Assembly: GCA_003155275.1 (NCBI GenBank)
Contig: PMCC01000175.1
Span: forward strand, 1-6,050
Origin: Actinomycetota bacterium
GTDB lineage: Bacteria; Actinomycetota; Humimicrobiia; Humimicrobiales; Humimicrobiaceae
DNA length: 6,050 nt
Direction of reading: 5' to 3'
Position numbers and translations under genes: made by a program. Shown here in pieces: positions 1-5,745 of the stretch. The number at the start of each line of letters is the position of its first letter. Positions within the stretch are counted from its first letter, which is position 1. Under the pieces are notes generated by a model, which was not told the DNA's origin, made no database searches, and saw only the letters and a program-made list of their open reading frames with translations.

Positions 1-78
1 TTGATGCTTGGCGTGGCTGCATTTCTAATGATTGCAGGAATAGCATGGATCTTAAAGATAATCAAAATCGACTACTAA
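1..78 (+). CDS. C-terminal end of a TadB-like type II secretion F-domain protein (partial)
   Basis: Frame 1 is open from the first base to a TAA at 76-78 and gives 25 residues: a hydrophobic helix (residues 3-18, LGVAAFLMIAGIAWIL) followed by a short basic tail ending KIIKIDY. TadB proteins typically end this way, with a last transmembrane helix and a KIxxIxx tail. The next gene is a clear tadC, and tadB normally precedes tadC directly. TadB is an inner-membrane platform protein of the tight-adherence (Flp pilus) machine. The identification rests on the short tail plus position, since the diagnostic T2SSF domain lies outside the window. It could be another membrane protein of the same cluster. 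Confidence 0.6.
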   Translation: MMLGVAAFLMIAGIAWILKIIKIDY

Positions 79-204
79 GAAAACCACATGGTTTAATTGA
101 TATTTTATTTTGGATATTTGATTAGTTAAAGTTTTTTGCAATAGAAGCATATATCGCCGGTACAAGCGTTATATCATAAAAAATTACTGAAAGGATAATA
201 TAAA
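79..204 (+). other. tadB-tadC intergenic spacer
   Basis: This 126-base AT-rich gap separates the TadB-like stop from tadC. It contains a small hairpin, AAACC (81-85) / GGTTT (90-94) with loop ACAT, followed by T-rich but interrupted sequence, so it is at best a weak attenuator. A Shine-Dalgarno sequence AAAGGA (190-195) lies 9 bases before the tadC ATG. I see no open frame of note and no convincing -35/-10 pair. The gap is longer than is usual inside a tad operon. Confidence 0.4.
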
Positions 205-1125
205 ATGTTTATGTATCTGGTGCTTGCCGCAGTTTTTGTCGCAGTAACTTGCTTTGTTATATTTTTCTGCATGCCAAAAATAATAAGTACAATGCCAAAA
301 AAGTCTTTATCCAAGTTGTCTTATTATGATAACCTGCCAAAGTCAGGTACTCAAAAGGCTTCCATCGTGGAAAAAAATTTTATTCCTTTAATAAAGAAAG
401 CTTTTTCATTAGTACGGAAGATATTGCCTGCTAACCTTATTGAATCGGTTAAAGCAAGGGTTGAACTTGCGGGCATCCAGGATACGGTCAGGCTCGATAT
501 ATTTCTTGCGATAAAGTTTTTTCTTCCCTTCGTGTTATTATTCACATGGATATTCATGATTTTATTTTTTAAGGTTTCCCCATTAGTACGAATAGGGGTA
601 GTAATATTGGTACCGCTTACATACATGGTACCGGATTACTATCTAAAGAGTAAGATTTCCAAAAAGCAACAGGACGTAAGAAGAAGCCTTCCGAATGCGC
701 TGGATCTGCTGACTATTAGTGTTGAGGCCGGGCTTGGATTTGACCAGGCGCTCTATAAGGTTTCAAGCAATTGCAAGGGCGCTCTTGGGGAAGAGTTTAA
801 AAGGACATTAAAAGAAATGGAAATAGGTGTTGCAAGAAAGGATGCCTTAAGAAACTTAGGCAAACGAACCGATGTGCCGGAACTGAATACATTTATTTTT
901 TCAATTATACAGGCAGATATTTTCGGGATTTCAATTGGCAAGGTCTTAAGGATACAGTCTGGGGAAATGAGGATAAAAAGAAAACAGATAGCAGAGGAGA
1001 AAGGCTTGAAAGCGCCGGTAAAACTAATATTTCCCACAATATTGTTTTTATTCCCTGCATTAATGATTATAATACTGGGTCCTGCGGCAATCAATATAAT
1101 AAATACTTTGAAAACGGTTATGTAG
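205..1125 (+). CDS. tadC: TadC-like type II secretion system F family protein
   Basis: This is a 306-residue inner-membrane protein, the usual length for TadC. TadC pairs with TadB as the membrane platform on which the TadA ATPase drives assembly of Flp/type IVc pili. Hydrophobic segments lie at about residues 3-23, 100-122, 127-145 and 273-300. The T2SSF domain runs from about 160 to 290: RRSLPNALDLLTISVEAGLG (159-178) matches the 'P.aLdll..sveAGlsfdqAl' start of the domain, and LNTFIFSIIQADIFGISIGK (227-246) matches its 'l..l...l.qaerfGtsi...L' second half. The RIKRKQIAEEKGLKAPVKLIFP stretch (256-277), before the last helix, is also characteristic of TadC. The ATG at 205 is supported by AAAGGA 9 bases upstream; an internal ATG at codon 3 is less well spaced. 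It follows the TadB-like tail and is the last tad gene visible. The symbol is given by family, not by a specific orthologue. Confidence 0.9.
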   Translation: MFMYLVLAAVFVAVTCFVIFFCMPKIISTMPKKSLSKLSYYDNLPKSGTQKASIVEKNFIPLIKKAFSLVRKILPANLIESVKARVELAGIQDTVRLDIFLAIKFFLPFVLLFTWIFMILFFKVSPLVRIGVVILVPLTYMVPDYYLKSKISKKQQDVRRSLPNALDLLTISVEAGLGFDQALYKVSSNCKGALGEEFKRTLKEMEIGVARKDALRNLGKRTDVPELNTFIFSIIQADIFGISIGKVLRIQSGEMRIKRKQIAEEKGLKAPVKLIFPTILFLFPALMIIILGPAAINIINTLKTVM

Positions 1126-1152
1126 CAGACCAATTGATTGTTTGCCGGCCGG

Positions 1153-1171
1153 ATGTATTTTTAAAAAACAT
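1153..1171. promoter_or_regulatory. ATGT...ACAT palindrome, possible PadR-type operator
   Basis: ATGTATTTTTAAAAAACAT is a dyad with 8 of 9 base pairs matched around a central T. Many PadR-family repressors bind palindromes of the form ATGT-N-ACAT, with a shorter spacer (about 8 bases) in the classic phenolic-acid examples; here the spacer is 11. It sits upstream of a PadR-like remnant, where an autoregulatory operator would be expected. In such AT-rich DNA, part of the symmetry could be chance. Confidence 0.25.
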
Positions 1172-1251
1172 TTTAGATATTTCTATTACTCCAGGGATTA
1201 TTACAGGAATATCAAGCCAGGTGCATTGTCCTGTCAAAGCAGATAAGCTTA

Positions 1252-1276
1252 GTTTGTGATTGCAGCAATCAAAAAC
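1252..1276. promoter_or_regulatory. 25-base near-perfect dyad (operator-like or small hairpin)
   Basis: The arms 1252-1263 and 1265-1276 pair at 11 of 12 positions around the single base A1264, with core GATTGC-A-GCAATC. As RNA it could only fold with a tiny loop, and no T-run follows, so it is not a normal terminator. A single-base centre and arms of about one helical turn fit a homodimeric regulator's binding site better. It lies just upstream of the PadR-like remnant. Any regulator identity is inference. Confidence 0.3.
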
Positions 1277-1384
1277 AGGACCTCAAACAATCAATCAGTT
1301 TGACTTTTACGGCTGCCCGGATAATAAAAAAACAAATATTTTTATTCTGCAATCCAATTTCAAATAATAAAAAACAGGCAATGA

Positions 1385-1528
1385 ATAAGCTTAAAGCAGT
1401 ATAATTTAAAAAAATATTATAAACTTACGCCATCCGGGCAGAAAGTAACTTACGAAATGCAAAAAGACTGGAATATTTTTGTAGAGAGAGTCGGAGATCT
1501 TCTAAGGAATGGTGATATCAATGAATAG
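1385..1528 (+). pseudogene. PadR-family regulator, C-terminal remnant
   Basis: The frame is open from after a TGA at 1382-1384 to TAG at 1526-1528, about 47 codons. It reads KKYYKLTPSGQK (1409-1444), then a helix containing MQKDWNIFVERVGDLL (1457-1504). This is the pattern of the PadR wing and C-terminal helix: 'RKYYkLTekGk' followed by an amphipathic segment with 'eW..f...v..ll'. PadR proteins are DNA-binding repressors of about 110 residues, and the recognition-helix half is missing from this frame. A possible N-terminal trace (YGC then RIIKK, 1308-1336) lies upstream in other frames, implying frameshifts and a deletion of some tens of bases. The stop overlaps the next start as ATGAATAG, the coupled layout seen in intact PadR-DUF1700 pairs. 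An internal ATG at 1457 could at most yield a 23-residue peptide. The regulator is probably non-functional, unless the sequence has errors. Confidence 0.6.
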
Positions 1529-1601
1529 AAAGCAATATTTTGGCAGCCTTGATAAAAATTTAAAATCCCTTAAAAGAGAAGAAATGGATGAGATTCTCTA
1601 G
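1521..1601 (+). pseudogene. DUF1700-like protein, N-terminal remnant (26 codons)
   Basis: ATG at 1521 opens 26 codons ending at TAG 1599-1601: MNRKQYFGSLDKNLKSL followed by KREEMDEIL. This matches the start of DUF1700 family proteins, which typically begin 'MnkeeyL..LekaLk.lp.eEreeIl' and continue into a membrane protein of about 150-200 residues. The reading frame is lost exactly where the conserved 'eIleyYeEyf' would continue, and only 29 bases separate its stop from the lipoprotein start, so the rest of the gene appears deleted. DUF1700 genes usually sit between a PadR regulator and a DUF4097/DUF2807 gene, as here. It overlaps the PadR remnant by 8 bases. Alternatively it may be a short coupled leader peptide that keeps ribosomes flowing to the next gene. 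Confidence 0.5.
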
Positions 1602-1630
1602 GAAATCTAAAATAAATGAAAGGTGAAAAA

Positions 1631-2398
1631 ATGGAAATAAACAAAAAAGTGGTTTTAAGAAAGGTATTTTTTACTGCTGCAGTAGTTGTGCTGGCATTGT
1701 TACTGGCCCTGTCTTTGAGTTCTTGTATAACAATTAGGCTCAATAATAAGGATATTAAGGGTTCAGGTGAGGTGGCCAGCAAAGATTTTGAGGTTTCAGA
1801 TTTTGACAGGCTCGATTTTAGCGGAATTGGCAATATTATAATTACACAGGGAGAAACTGAATCCCTGAAAGTTGAAGCCGAAAGCAATGTCATTGAAAGG
1901 TTAGAAATTTCTTCAAGCGGGAAGATGCTAAAGATTGGTTATAAAAATAATTTTTTCAATATAATCCCGACAAAACCAATAAATTTTTATCTGAACGTTA
2001 AGGACCTTAGAGAGATAAGCATTTCCGGTGTGGGCAGCATAAAATGCGACAAACTTACTACTGATGACCTTTCAATCGATTCAAGCGGTGCAGGAAGTGT
2101 TGATATGAATCTTATAACCACTGTGTTTGAAGTGGCTCTCTCAGGAGCTGGAAAAGTGAATTTGACAGGCCAGACACAGTCACAGTCAATAGATATCTCA
2201 GGGGCAGGCTCTTATAGCGCAAAAGAATTTACAAGTAAAGACTGCAAGATCAGTATAAGCGGAATTGGAAGAGCAATAGTAAATGCTTCAGATACACTTG
2301 ATGTTAAAATGAGCGGACTTGGTTCTGTGGAATACGTTGGAAAGCCTGCAATATCCCAGGATATTTCCGGTAGGGGCAGTGTCAAGAGTATAAATTAA
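1631..2398 (+). CDS. DUF2807 (head GIN domain) lipoprotein
   Basis: The predicted product is a 255-residue cell-surface or membrane-anchored lipoprotein. The N-terminus has basic residues, a hydrophobic core (about 12-28) and the lipobox LSSC, with the lipidated cysteine at residue 32. The mature part is one DUF2807/head-GIN domain (PF10988 type), a right-handed beta-helix. It shows eight SGxG turns, beginning at about residues 64, 132, 152, 171, 190, 210, 228 and 246; the last seven are spaced 18-20 residues apart. The terminal 'YVGKPAIS..ISGRGSVKSI' is typical of the family. The biochemical role is unknown; related genes accompany PadR and DUF1700 in envelope-response operons, and remnants of both lie just upstream. 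I chose ATG 1631 because AGGTG (1621-1625) is well spaced before it. An in-frame ATG at 1616 would add five residues but lacks a good ribosome-binding site. The gene looks intact. Confidence 0.85.
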   Translation: MEINKKVVLRKVFFTAAVVVLALLLALSLSSCITIRLNNKDIKGSGEVASKDFEVSDFDRLDFSGIGNIIITQGETESLKVEAESNVIERLEISSSGKMLKIGYKNNFFNIIPTKPINFYLNVKDLREISISGVGSIKCDKLTTDDLSIDSSGAGSVDMNLITTVFEVALSGAGKVNLTGQTQSQSIDISGAGSYSAKEFTSKDCKISISGIGRAIVNASDTLDVKMSGLGSVEYVGKPAISQDISGRGSVKSIN

Positions 2399-2423
2399 GG
2401 CACACGGCATAATACTTTGTGCC
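2399..2423 (+). terminator. Possible weak stem-loop after the lipoprotein gene
   Basis: GGCACA (2399-2404) pairs with TGTGCC (2418-2423) directly after the stop codon, with a 13-base loop. There is no uninterrupted T-run after it, and a competing stem AATACT/AGTATT (2411-2416 with 2426-2431) overlaps it. It could slow or protect a transcript 3' end but is not a standard intrinsic terminator. Confidence 0.25.
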
Positions 2424-2471
2424 GCAGTATTTTGCAGCAGCCGGCTTGTTATACAGAATATTGCAGCAGCC
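2424..2471. repeat. Imperfect 19-base direct repeat ending TTGCAGCAGCC
   Basis: Two copies (2424-2442 and 2453-2471) match at 16 of 19 bases, with the last 11 bases (TTGCAGCAGCC) identical, at a period of 29. They lie in the non-coding gap between the lipoprotein gene and the next membrane-protein gene. The rest of the gap (2472-2604) is AT-rich; it holds a small inverted repeat (AATCGT 2505-2510 / ACGATT 2537-2542) but no convincing gene or promoter. Confidence 0.45.
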
Positions 2472-2604
2472 TTAGCCAGCAGGTATAAATTAAAAAAGGA
2501 TAACAATCGTTTAGCTTAAAAACTGGAAAAATTCGGACGATTATGTGTAAAGAGTTAATAACAATAAAAAATAAACTAAAAAAGTAAGACAAAAGGAGAA
2601 GAAA

Positions 2605-3096
2605 ATGACAGATTTGACAAAAGAACAGTTGGCAGATGGTAAAAAGGTTCTTGAAGGGCCAACGATTTATTTCTGGGTGCTCGCGGTTATTGCGGGTATT
2701 GGCATACTTTCCCAAAATTCCATTGACTTGTTGTCAAAAGGAATAAATTTCGGCCCGGTTTCAATCGGTTTTCCCGGATCAAACTCTATATGGATATTTG
2801 CGGCTTTGTATGTTGCCGGTTTAGTGGGTATGCATATGAGAAAAAGCTGGGCAGTACCGGTTGGCAGGGCAGGGCTCGTAGTATCAATGGTGGTGCTATT
2901 TCCGGTTGGAACAATATTTGGCGCAATACTTTGGAAAAGATTCAATGACCCCATTTCAAAAAGGTATTTAGGCTACAAAGTTGATGAGCCGGTTGCTGCA
3001 ACCACAGGAGCAGCAACATCATCACCATCAGCCGCAGAAGCGCCGGTGGAGAAGATCGCGATTACGGCAGAAGAAAAAACACAGGCAAAGCCTTAA
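2605..3096 (+). CDS. Small three-helix membrane protein of unknown function
   Basis: This is a 163-residue protein that I cannot assign to a named family with a known role. A polar N-terminus (1-19) is followed by three probable membrane helices at about 20-36, 62-78 and 87-110, with a GINFGPVSIGFPGSN loop between the first two. After helix 3 comes WKRFNDPISKRYLGY (110-124). The pattern 'charged/aromatic loop, helix ending in FPVGTIFGAILW, then a polar NDPISKRYLGY segment' recalls many small uncharacterised bacterial integral membrane proteins that end '..P.gT..GiyiLw.l..p..k.yf'. An unusual Ala/Pro/Ser/Thr-rich tail (128-163) follows and looks disordered and probably cytoplasmic. The start is firm: AAGGAG at 2593-2598 lies six bases before the ATG. 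It appears to be a single-gene unit, closed by the strong terminator downstream. Confidence 0.8.
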   Translation: MTDLTKEQLADGKKVLEGPTIYFWVLAVIAGIGILSQNSIDLLSKGINFGPVSIGFPGSNSIWIFAALYVAGLVGMHMRKSWAVPVGRAGLVVSMVVLFPVGTIFGAILWKRFNDPISKRYLGYKVDEPVAATTGAATSSPSAAEAPVEKIAITAEEKTQAKP

Positions 3097-3155
3097 AGAA
3101 CCTGCACAACCAATAGAATAAAAGCCATAGCTTTGTTTCTTAAAATCTCAAATTT

Positions 3156-3190
3156 AAAAAGGGATTTCTAAATAAAGAAATCCCTTTTTT
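3156..3190 (+). terminator. Strong intrinsic terminator, probably bidirectional
   Basis: AAAAAGGGATTTCT (3156-3169) pairs perfectly over 14 bases with 3176-3189 around a six-base loop (AAATAA) and is followed by a T-run. The A-run on the left arm makes it read equally well on the minus strand. It ends the transcript of the 163-residue membrane protein gene and insulates the methyltransferase gene downstream. Confidence 0.92.
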
Positions 3191-3228
3191 CTGGAAATGT
3201 CTTTTATGTGTTAAAATTTAAAAAGATA

Positions 3229-3255
3229 TTGGTTAGTAATTTAATTTTTTATAAA
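3229..3255 (+). promoter_or_regulatory. Weak candidate promoter for the methyltransferase gene
   Basis: TTGGTT (3229-3234) and TATAAA (3250-3255) are separated by 15 bases in the very AT-rich stretch between the terminator and rlmI. Because the terminator isolates this gene, a promoter should exist between 3191 and 3329. The spacing is short, and several other AT-rich hexamers (such as TTGAAA near 3263) compete. Confidence 0.25.
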
Positions 3256-3329
3256 CTTCTATTGAAATTGTATTTAAATTTTTTTTGATTTAACTTTTTT
3301 ACATAGTCATTAACCGGGAACTTAGTAAT

Positions 3330-4529
3330 ATGTTTGGAAAAATAAAACTGAAAAAAAGCAAAGAAAAATCCCTTATGCGATGCCACCCCTGGGTATTTTC
3401 AGGTGCTATAGATTATTTGGAAAGCGGGATAAAAGAAGGCGACATTGTAGAAGTGTTTGACTGCCTGGATAATTACCTTGCGACGGGCCATTACCAGCCG
3501 ACTTCCATTGCAGTGCGCATTTTTTCTTTTGAAAGGACGGGTGCGCAGCGGCAATTCTGGAAAGCCAAACTCCTTAAAGCTGCAAAGTTAAGAAAGGAGC
3601 TCGGGTTTCCATCCAGCAGCACCAACGCTTTCAGGCTTGTTAATGCCGAAGGAGATGGATTGCCTGGCCTTGTAATAGATTATTATGACGGCCATCTTGT
3701 ATTCCAGGCACATTCTGCAGGTATGTTTTTTCAACTTGACCTTTTTAAAGAACTGCTTGGTGAGGTTGTTACTGAAGTATTTGGTTTAAGCCTTAAATCT
3801 GTTTATAACAAAAGCAGCCAGACTGTTCCTTTCAAGGTCCAGCCGGGTAAAAATGATGGGTTTGTATTTGGTGGCGAATATGAAGGCAGCCAGCCGGAAA
3901 TAATCGAAAACAATAACAGGTTTCTTGTTGACATAGAAGGCGGACAGAAGACAGGGCTATTTTTGGACCAGCGCGACAGCAGAAAGCTCCTTGGCAGCTG
4001 CTGTGAAAATAAAAGCGTCCTTAACACATTTTCATATACGGGTGGATTTTCTGTATATGCATTCCGGGGCAATGCAAAATCAGTGTGCAGCGTTGAAAGC
4101 TCTGCAAGGTCAGTTGAGCTGGAAAAGCAAAATGTAGAGCTTAATTTTAAAAATAATGTAAATCATTTATCTTATTGCGAAGATGTATTTAAGTTTTTCC
4201 ATAACAATGGTGATATTTTTGACATAATAATTTTAGACCCTCCCGCATTTGTGAAGCACCAGGATTCCTTTCAGCAGGGTATGAGAGGTTATGAAAAGCT
4301 CAACAGGATAGCATTAAAAAAGATCCGGCCTGGCGGCATCCTGTTTACCTTCTCGTGTTCACAGATAGTATCGAGAGATGATTTTAAAAAAGCCGTTTTT
4401 TACTCTGCGCTTGAGTTAAAAAGAGACCTGAAAATCTTGCACCAGTTTGGCCAACCGGCCGACCATCCTTTCAGCATATACCATCCGGAGGGCGAGTATC
4501 TCAAAGGGTTTATGATTTATGTCGCTTAG
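3330..4529 (+). CDS. rlmI: RlmI-type 23S rRNA (cytosine-C5) methyltransferase
   Basis: The 399-residue length is almost the same as E. coli RlmI, which methylates C1962 of 23S rRNA to m5C using S-adenosylmethionine. An N-terminal PUA-like domain (about 1-75) starts with the family signature KEKSLMRCHPWVFSGAI (11-27). A central region carries RLVNAEGDGLPGLVID (102-117). The DIEGGQKTGLFLDQRDSR block (201-218) is nearly invariant in the family. The Rossmann methyltransferase domain follows, with motif I NTFSYTGGFSVYA (232-244), the acidic end of strand 2 at SVE (254-256), motif IV DPPAF (303-307) and FSCS (341-344). Cys343 in FSCS is the expected catalytic residue. Conserved ADHP (377-380) and LKGF (391-394) close the protein. 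The ribosome-binding site is weak (GGGA about 12 bases upstream of the ATG), but the family's N-terminus fits this start. Bacillus relatives are annotated simply as class I rRNA methyltransferases, so the exact target base is inferred. Confidence 0.92.
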   Translation: MFGKIKLKKSKEKSLMRCHPWVFSGAIDYLESGIKEGDIVEVFDCLDNYLATGHYQPTSIAVRIFSFERTGAQRQFWKAKLLKAAKLRKELGFPSSSTNAFRLVNAEGDGLPGLVIDYYDGHLVFQAHSAGMFFQLDLFKELLGEVVTEVFGLSLKSVYNKSSQTVPFKVQPGKNDGFVFGGEYEGSQPEIIENNNRFLVDIEGGQKTGLFLDQRDSRKLLGSCCENKSVLNTFSYTGGFSVYAFRGNAKSVCSVESSARSVELEKQNVELNFKNNVNHLSYCEDVFKFFHNNGDIFDIIILDPPAFVKHQDSFQQGMRGYEKLNRIALKKIRPGGILFTFSCSQIVSRDDFKKAVFYSALELKRDLKILHQFGQPADHPFSIYHPEGEYLKGFMIYVA

Positions 4530-5745
4530 ATATTATCTCCAGGAACACTGTGCCGGCCACAAATACTGCCATGATAACTGCAAATATAAAAATCACCCCA
4601 ACTCCTGAAGCAAGGTTAAGATTGTCATAAATCATCCCTACAACCCATGGTGAGAATATGGCGCCGATCCCTCCGGTCATAATAATCAACGGTAAGACTA
4701 GTTTGTTTTTTGCCGGATAGATATTGACACTCTGCGCGACAATCATGGGCCATATCCCTGACAACGTAAAGCCTGTCAAAATAAATAAAATGATGATCAA
4801 TGTGTGGTTGTTAAAAACTGTGCTTAGTTTAAATGTTATTGCTGTAAGTATGGATACTGCCAGAAGCAGATAGGAAATCTTGACTTTGGTTGAAAGCCAC
4901 CCCAGGGCTAATCTTCCGGCAGCTACAGTAAGCCAGAAAAATGCAAGTGCATTGCCGGCAAAAACAGAAGTAAAATTTTTGTTTAGCCGTAAAAATGTGG
5001 GCATCCAGGAATTAATTCCTGATTCCATGCATACATAAAAAAACATTGCAGCAAAAACAGCTGCAAGCAATAAAAAATTTATTTTAAATACTTGCTTTAT
5101 TCCGGAAAACCTTTTTCTACCTTTTGTTTCCCCTTCTGATGTGGCGTAGTCCACCACTGATATATTTAAGTGAGTCTCCGGGATCTTTGTAAATATAAGC
5201 AAGACAAAATTTAAAAGGCTAAAACCTACTATTATTAAAAAAGCGGTTTTTATATTTGACCCATTACTGAGAAGATATGTTATAAGCATTGGGCTCACAA
5301 AAGACCCAAAACCGATTAAAGCCTGAGAGGTGTTTAGAATAAGGCTTTCCCTTCCTCTATATAATTCTGCAAGTAAAACTGTTACATTTGTTTCTAAAAG
5401 CCCATTGGAAATTCCTATAAAGAATGCCGATACGAGCAAAATTGGAAAGTTTTTTGCATATGCCAGAAGTAAGATGGAGGCAGGAAGGAGAAGATAAAAA
5501 ATAATGAATATTATTTTTCTTTTTTTCAGCCTGACAAAAAAACTGCTTATAAACGAACCAATAATAAATCCTGTTGAAACAAATGAAAAGTAATAGCCCA
5601 TCACTTCCAGCCTGGTGTCGATGTGCTTGCTAACCTCGATAAGTATAGGCCCTACCATTGCAAAGTTGATTCCAAAAAGAAACATTGCATAAAAAAGGCT
5701 GATATTCAGCAGGACCTTATTTCTTGTGGAGAACTTATCGTTCAA
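4510..5745 (-). CDS. Major facilitator superfamily transporter, FHS (fucose/glucose permease)-like
   Basis: This is a 411-residue integral membrane protein with about 12 hydrophobic helices in two six-helix halves, joined by a polar central loop (about 189-220). After TM2, VRLKKRK (71-77) is a degenerate form of the MFS motif A. FFYVCMESGINSWMPTFLR (235-253) and FFWLTVAAGRLALGWL (269-284) resemble the 'fYvG.E.gi.sWl..yl' and 'fW....GRl.lG' signatures of the fucose-galactose-glucose:proton symporter group. The substrate cannot be told from sequence; sugar uptake is inferred, and drug or other solute export remains possible. The start codon is TTG (complement of 5743-5745): an in-frame TAG lies 18 bases further upstream, and the first ATG (codon 21) would cut into TM1. 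Its 3' end overlaps the convergent methyltransferase gene by 20 bases. Confidence 0.85.
   Translation of the reverse strand: MNDKFSTRNKVLLNISLFYAMFLFGINFAMVGPILIEVSKHIDTRLEVMGYYFSFVSTGFIIGSFISSFFVRLKKRKIIFIIFYLLLPASILLLAYAKNFPILLVSAFFIGISNGLLETNVTVLLAELYRGRESLILNTSQALIGFGSFVSPMLITYLLSNGSNIKTAFLIIVGFSLLNFVLLIFTKIPETHLNISVVDYATSEGETKGRKRFSGIKQVFKINFLLLAAVFAAMFFYVCMESGINSWMPTFLRLNKNFTSVFAGNALAFFWLTVAAGRLALGWLSTKVKISYLLLAVSILTAITFKLSTVFNNHTLIIILFILTGFTLSGIWPMIVAQSVNIYPAKNKLVLPLIIMTGGIGAIFSPWVVGMIYDNLNLASGVGVIFIFAVIMAVFVAGTVFLEIISKRHKS

Larger units (their letters stand above)
1126..1384. other. Gene-free stretch after tadC, rich in dyad symmetry
   Basis: No intact gene is visible. All forward frames are broken; the longest are unconvincing open stretches of about 40 codons (1127-1246 and 1128-1259) with no start or ribosome-binding site. 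Four symmetry elements stand out: an ATGT...ACAT palindrome (1153-1171), a 12-base inverted repeat (1133-1144 with 1284-1295), a 7-base inverted repeat (1228-1234 with 1275-1281) and a near-perfect 25-base dyad (1252-1276). Near its end, TACGGC at 1308-1313 followed in a shifted frame by RIIKKQIF resembles the 'YGYeIikei' motif of a PadR N-terminus. This may be the damaged 5' part of the regulator remnant that follows. There is no clear tadC terminator. Confidence 0.4.

Noticed and set aside
141..176. Partial stem around CGC/GCG upstream of tadC
   Set aside because: Only three G/C pairs plus interrupted A/T pairs; too weak to call an RNA element.
351..1133. Minus-strand ORFs of 91 and 126 codons across tadC
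   Set aside because: They lie opposite the clear TadC frame, have no family-like composition, and are explained as shadows.
1128..1259. Open stretch of about 43 codons after tadC
   Set aside because: It has no ATG or GTG start with a ribosome-binding site, and the translation matches no family I recognise.
1400..1405. Perfect TATAAT inside the PadR remnant as a promoter for the lipoprotein gene
   Set aside because: No -35-like hexamer lies 16-18 bases upstream and no extended -10 TG is present; perfect AT hexamers are expected by chance here. It stays possible, because the lipoprotein gene needs some promoter.
1570..1893. Minus-strand 107-codon ORF opposite the lipoprotein start
   Set aside because: It overlaps a well-supported signal peptide and DUF2807 domain; its Ser/Leu-rich translation looks like an antisense shadow.
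2542..2586. 14-codon ORF starting ATGTGTAAAGAG before the membrane-protein gene
   Set aside because: It has no ribosome-binding site, a Lys/Ile-rich low-complexity translation and AT-rich context.
2288..2954. Minus-strand ORFs of 72, 88 and 95 codons around 2288-2954
   Set aside because: They overlap the ends of the lipoprotein and the membrane protein in antisense, with no ribosome-binding site or recognisable motif.
3803..4072. Minus-strand 89-codon ORF inside rlmI
   Set aside because: It is fully antisense to the conserved methyltransferase core.
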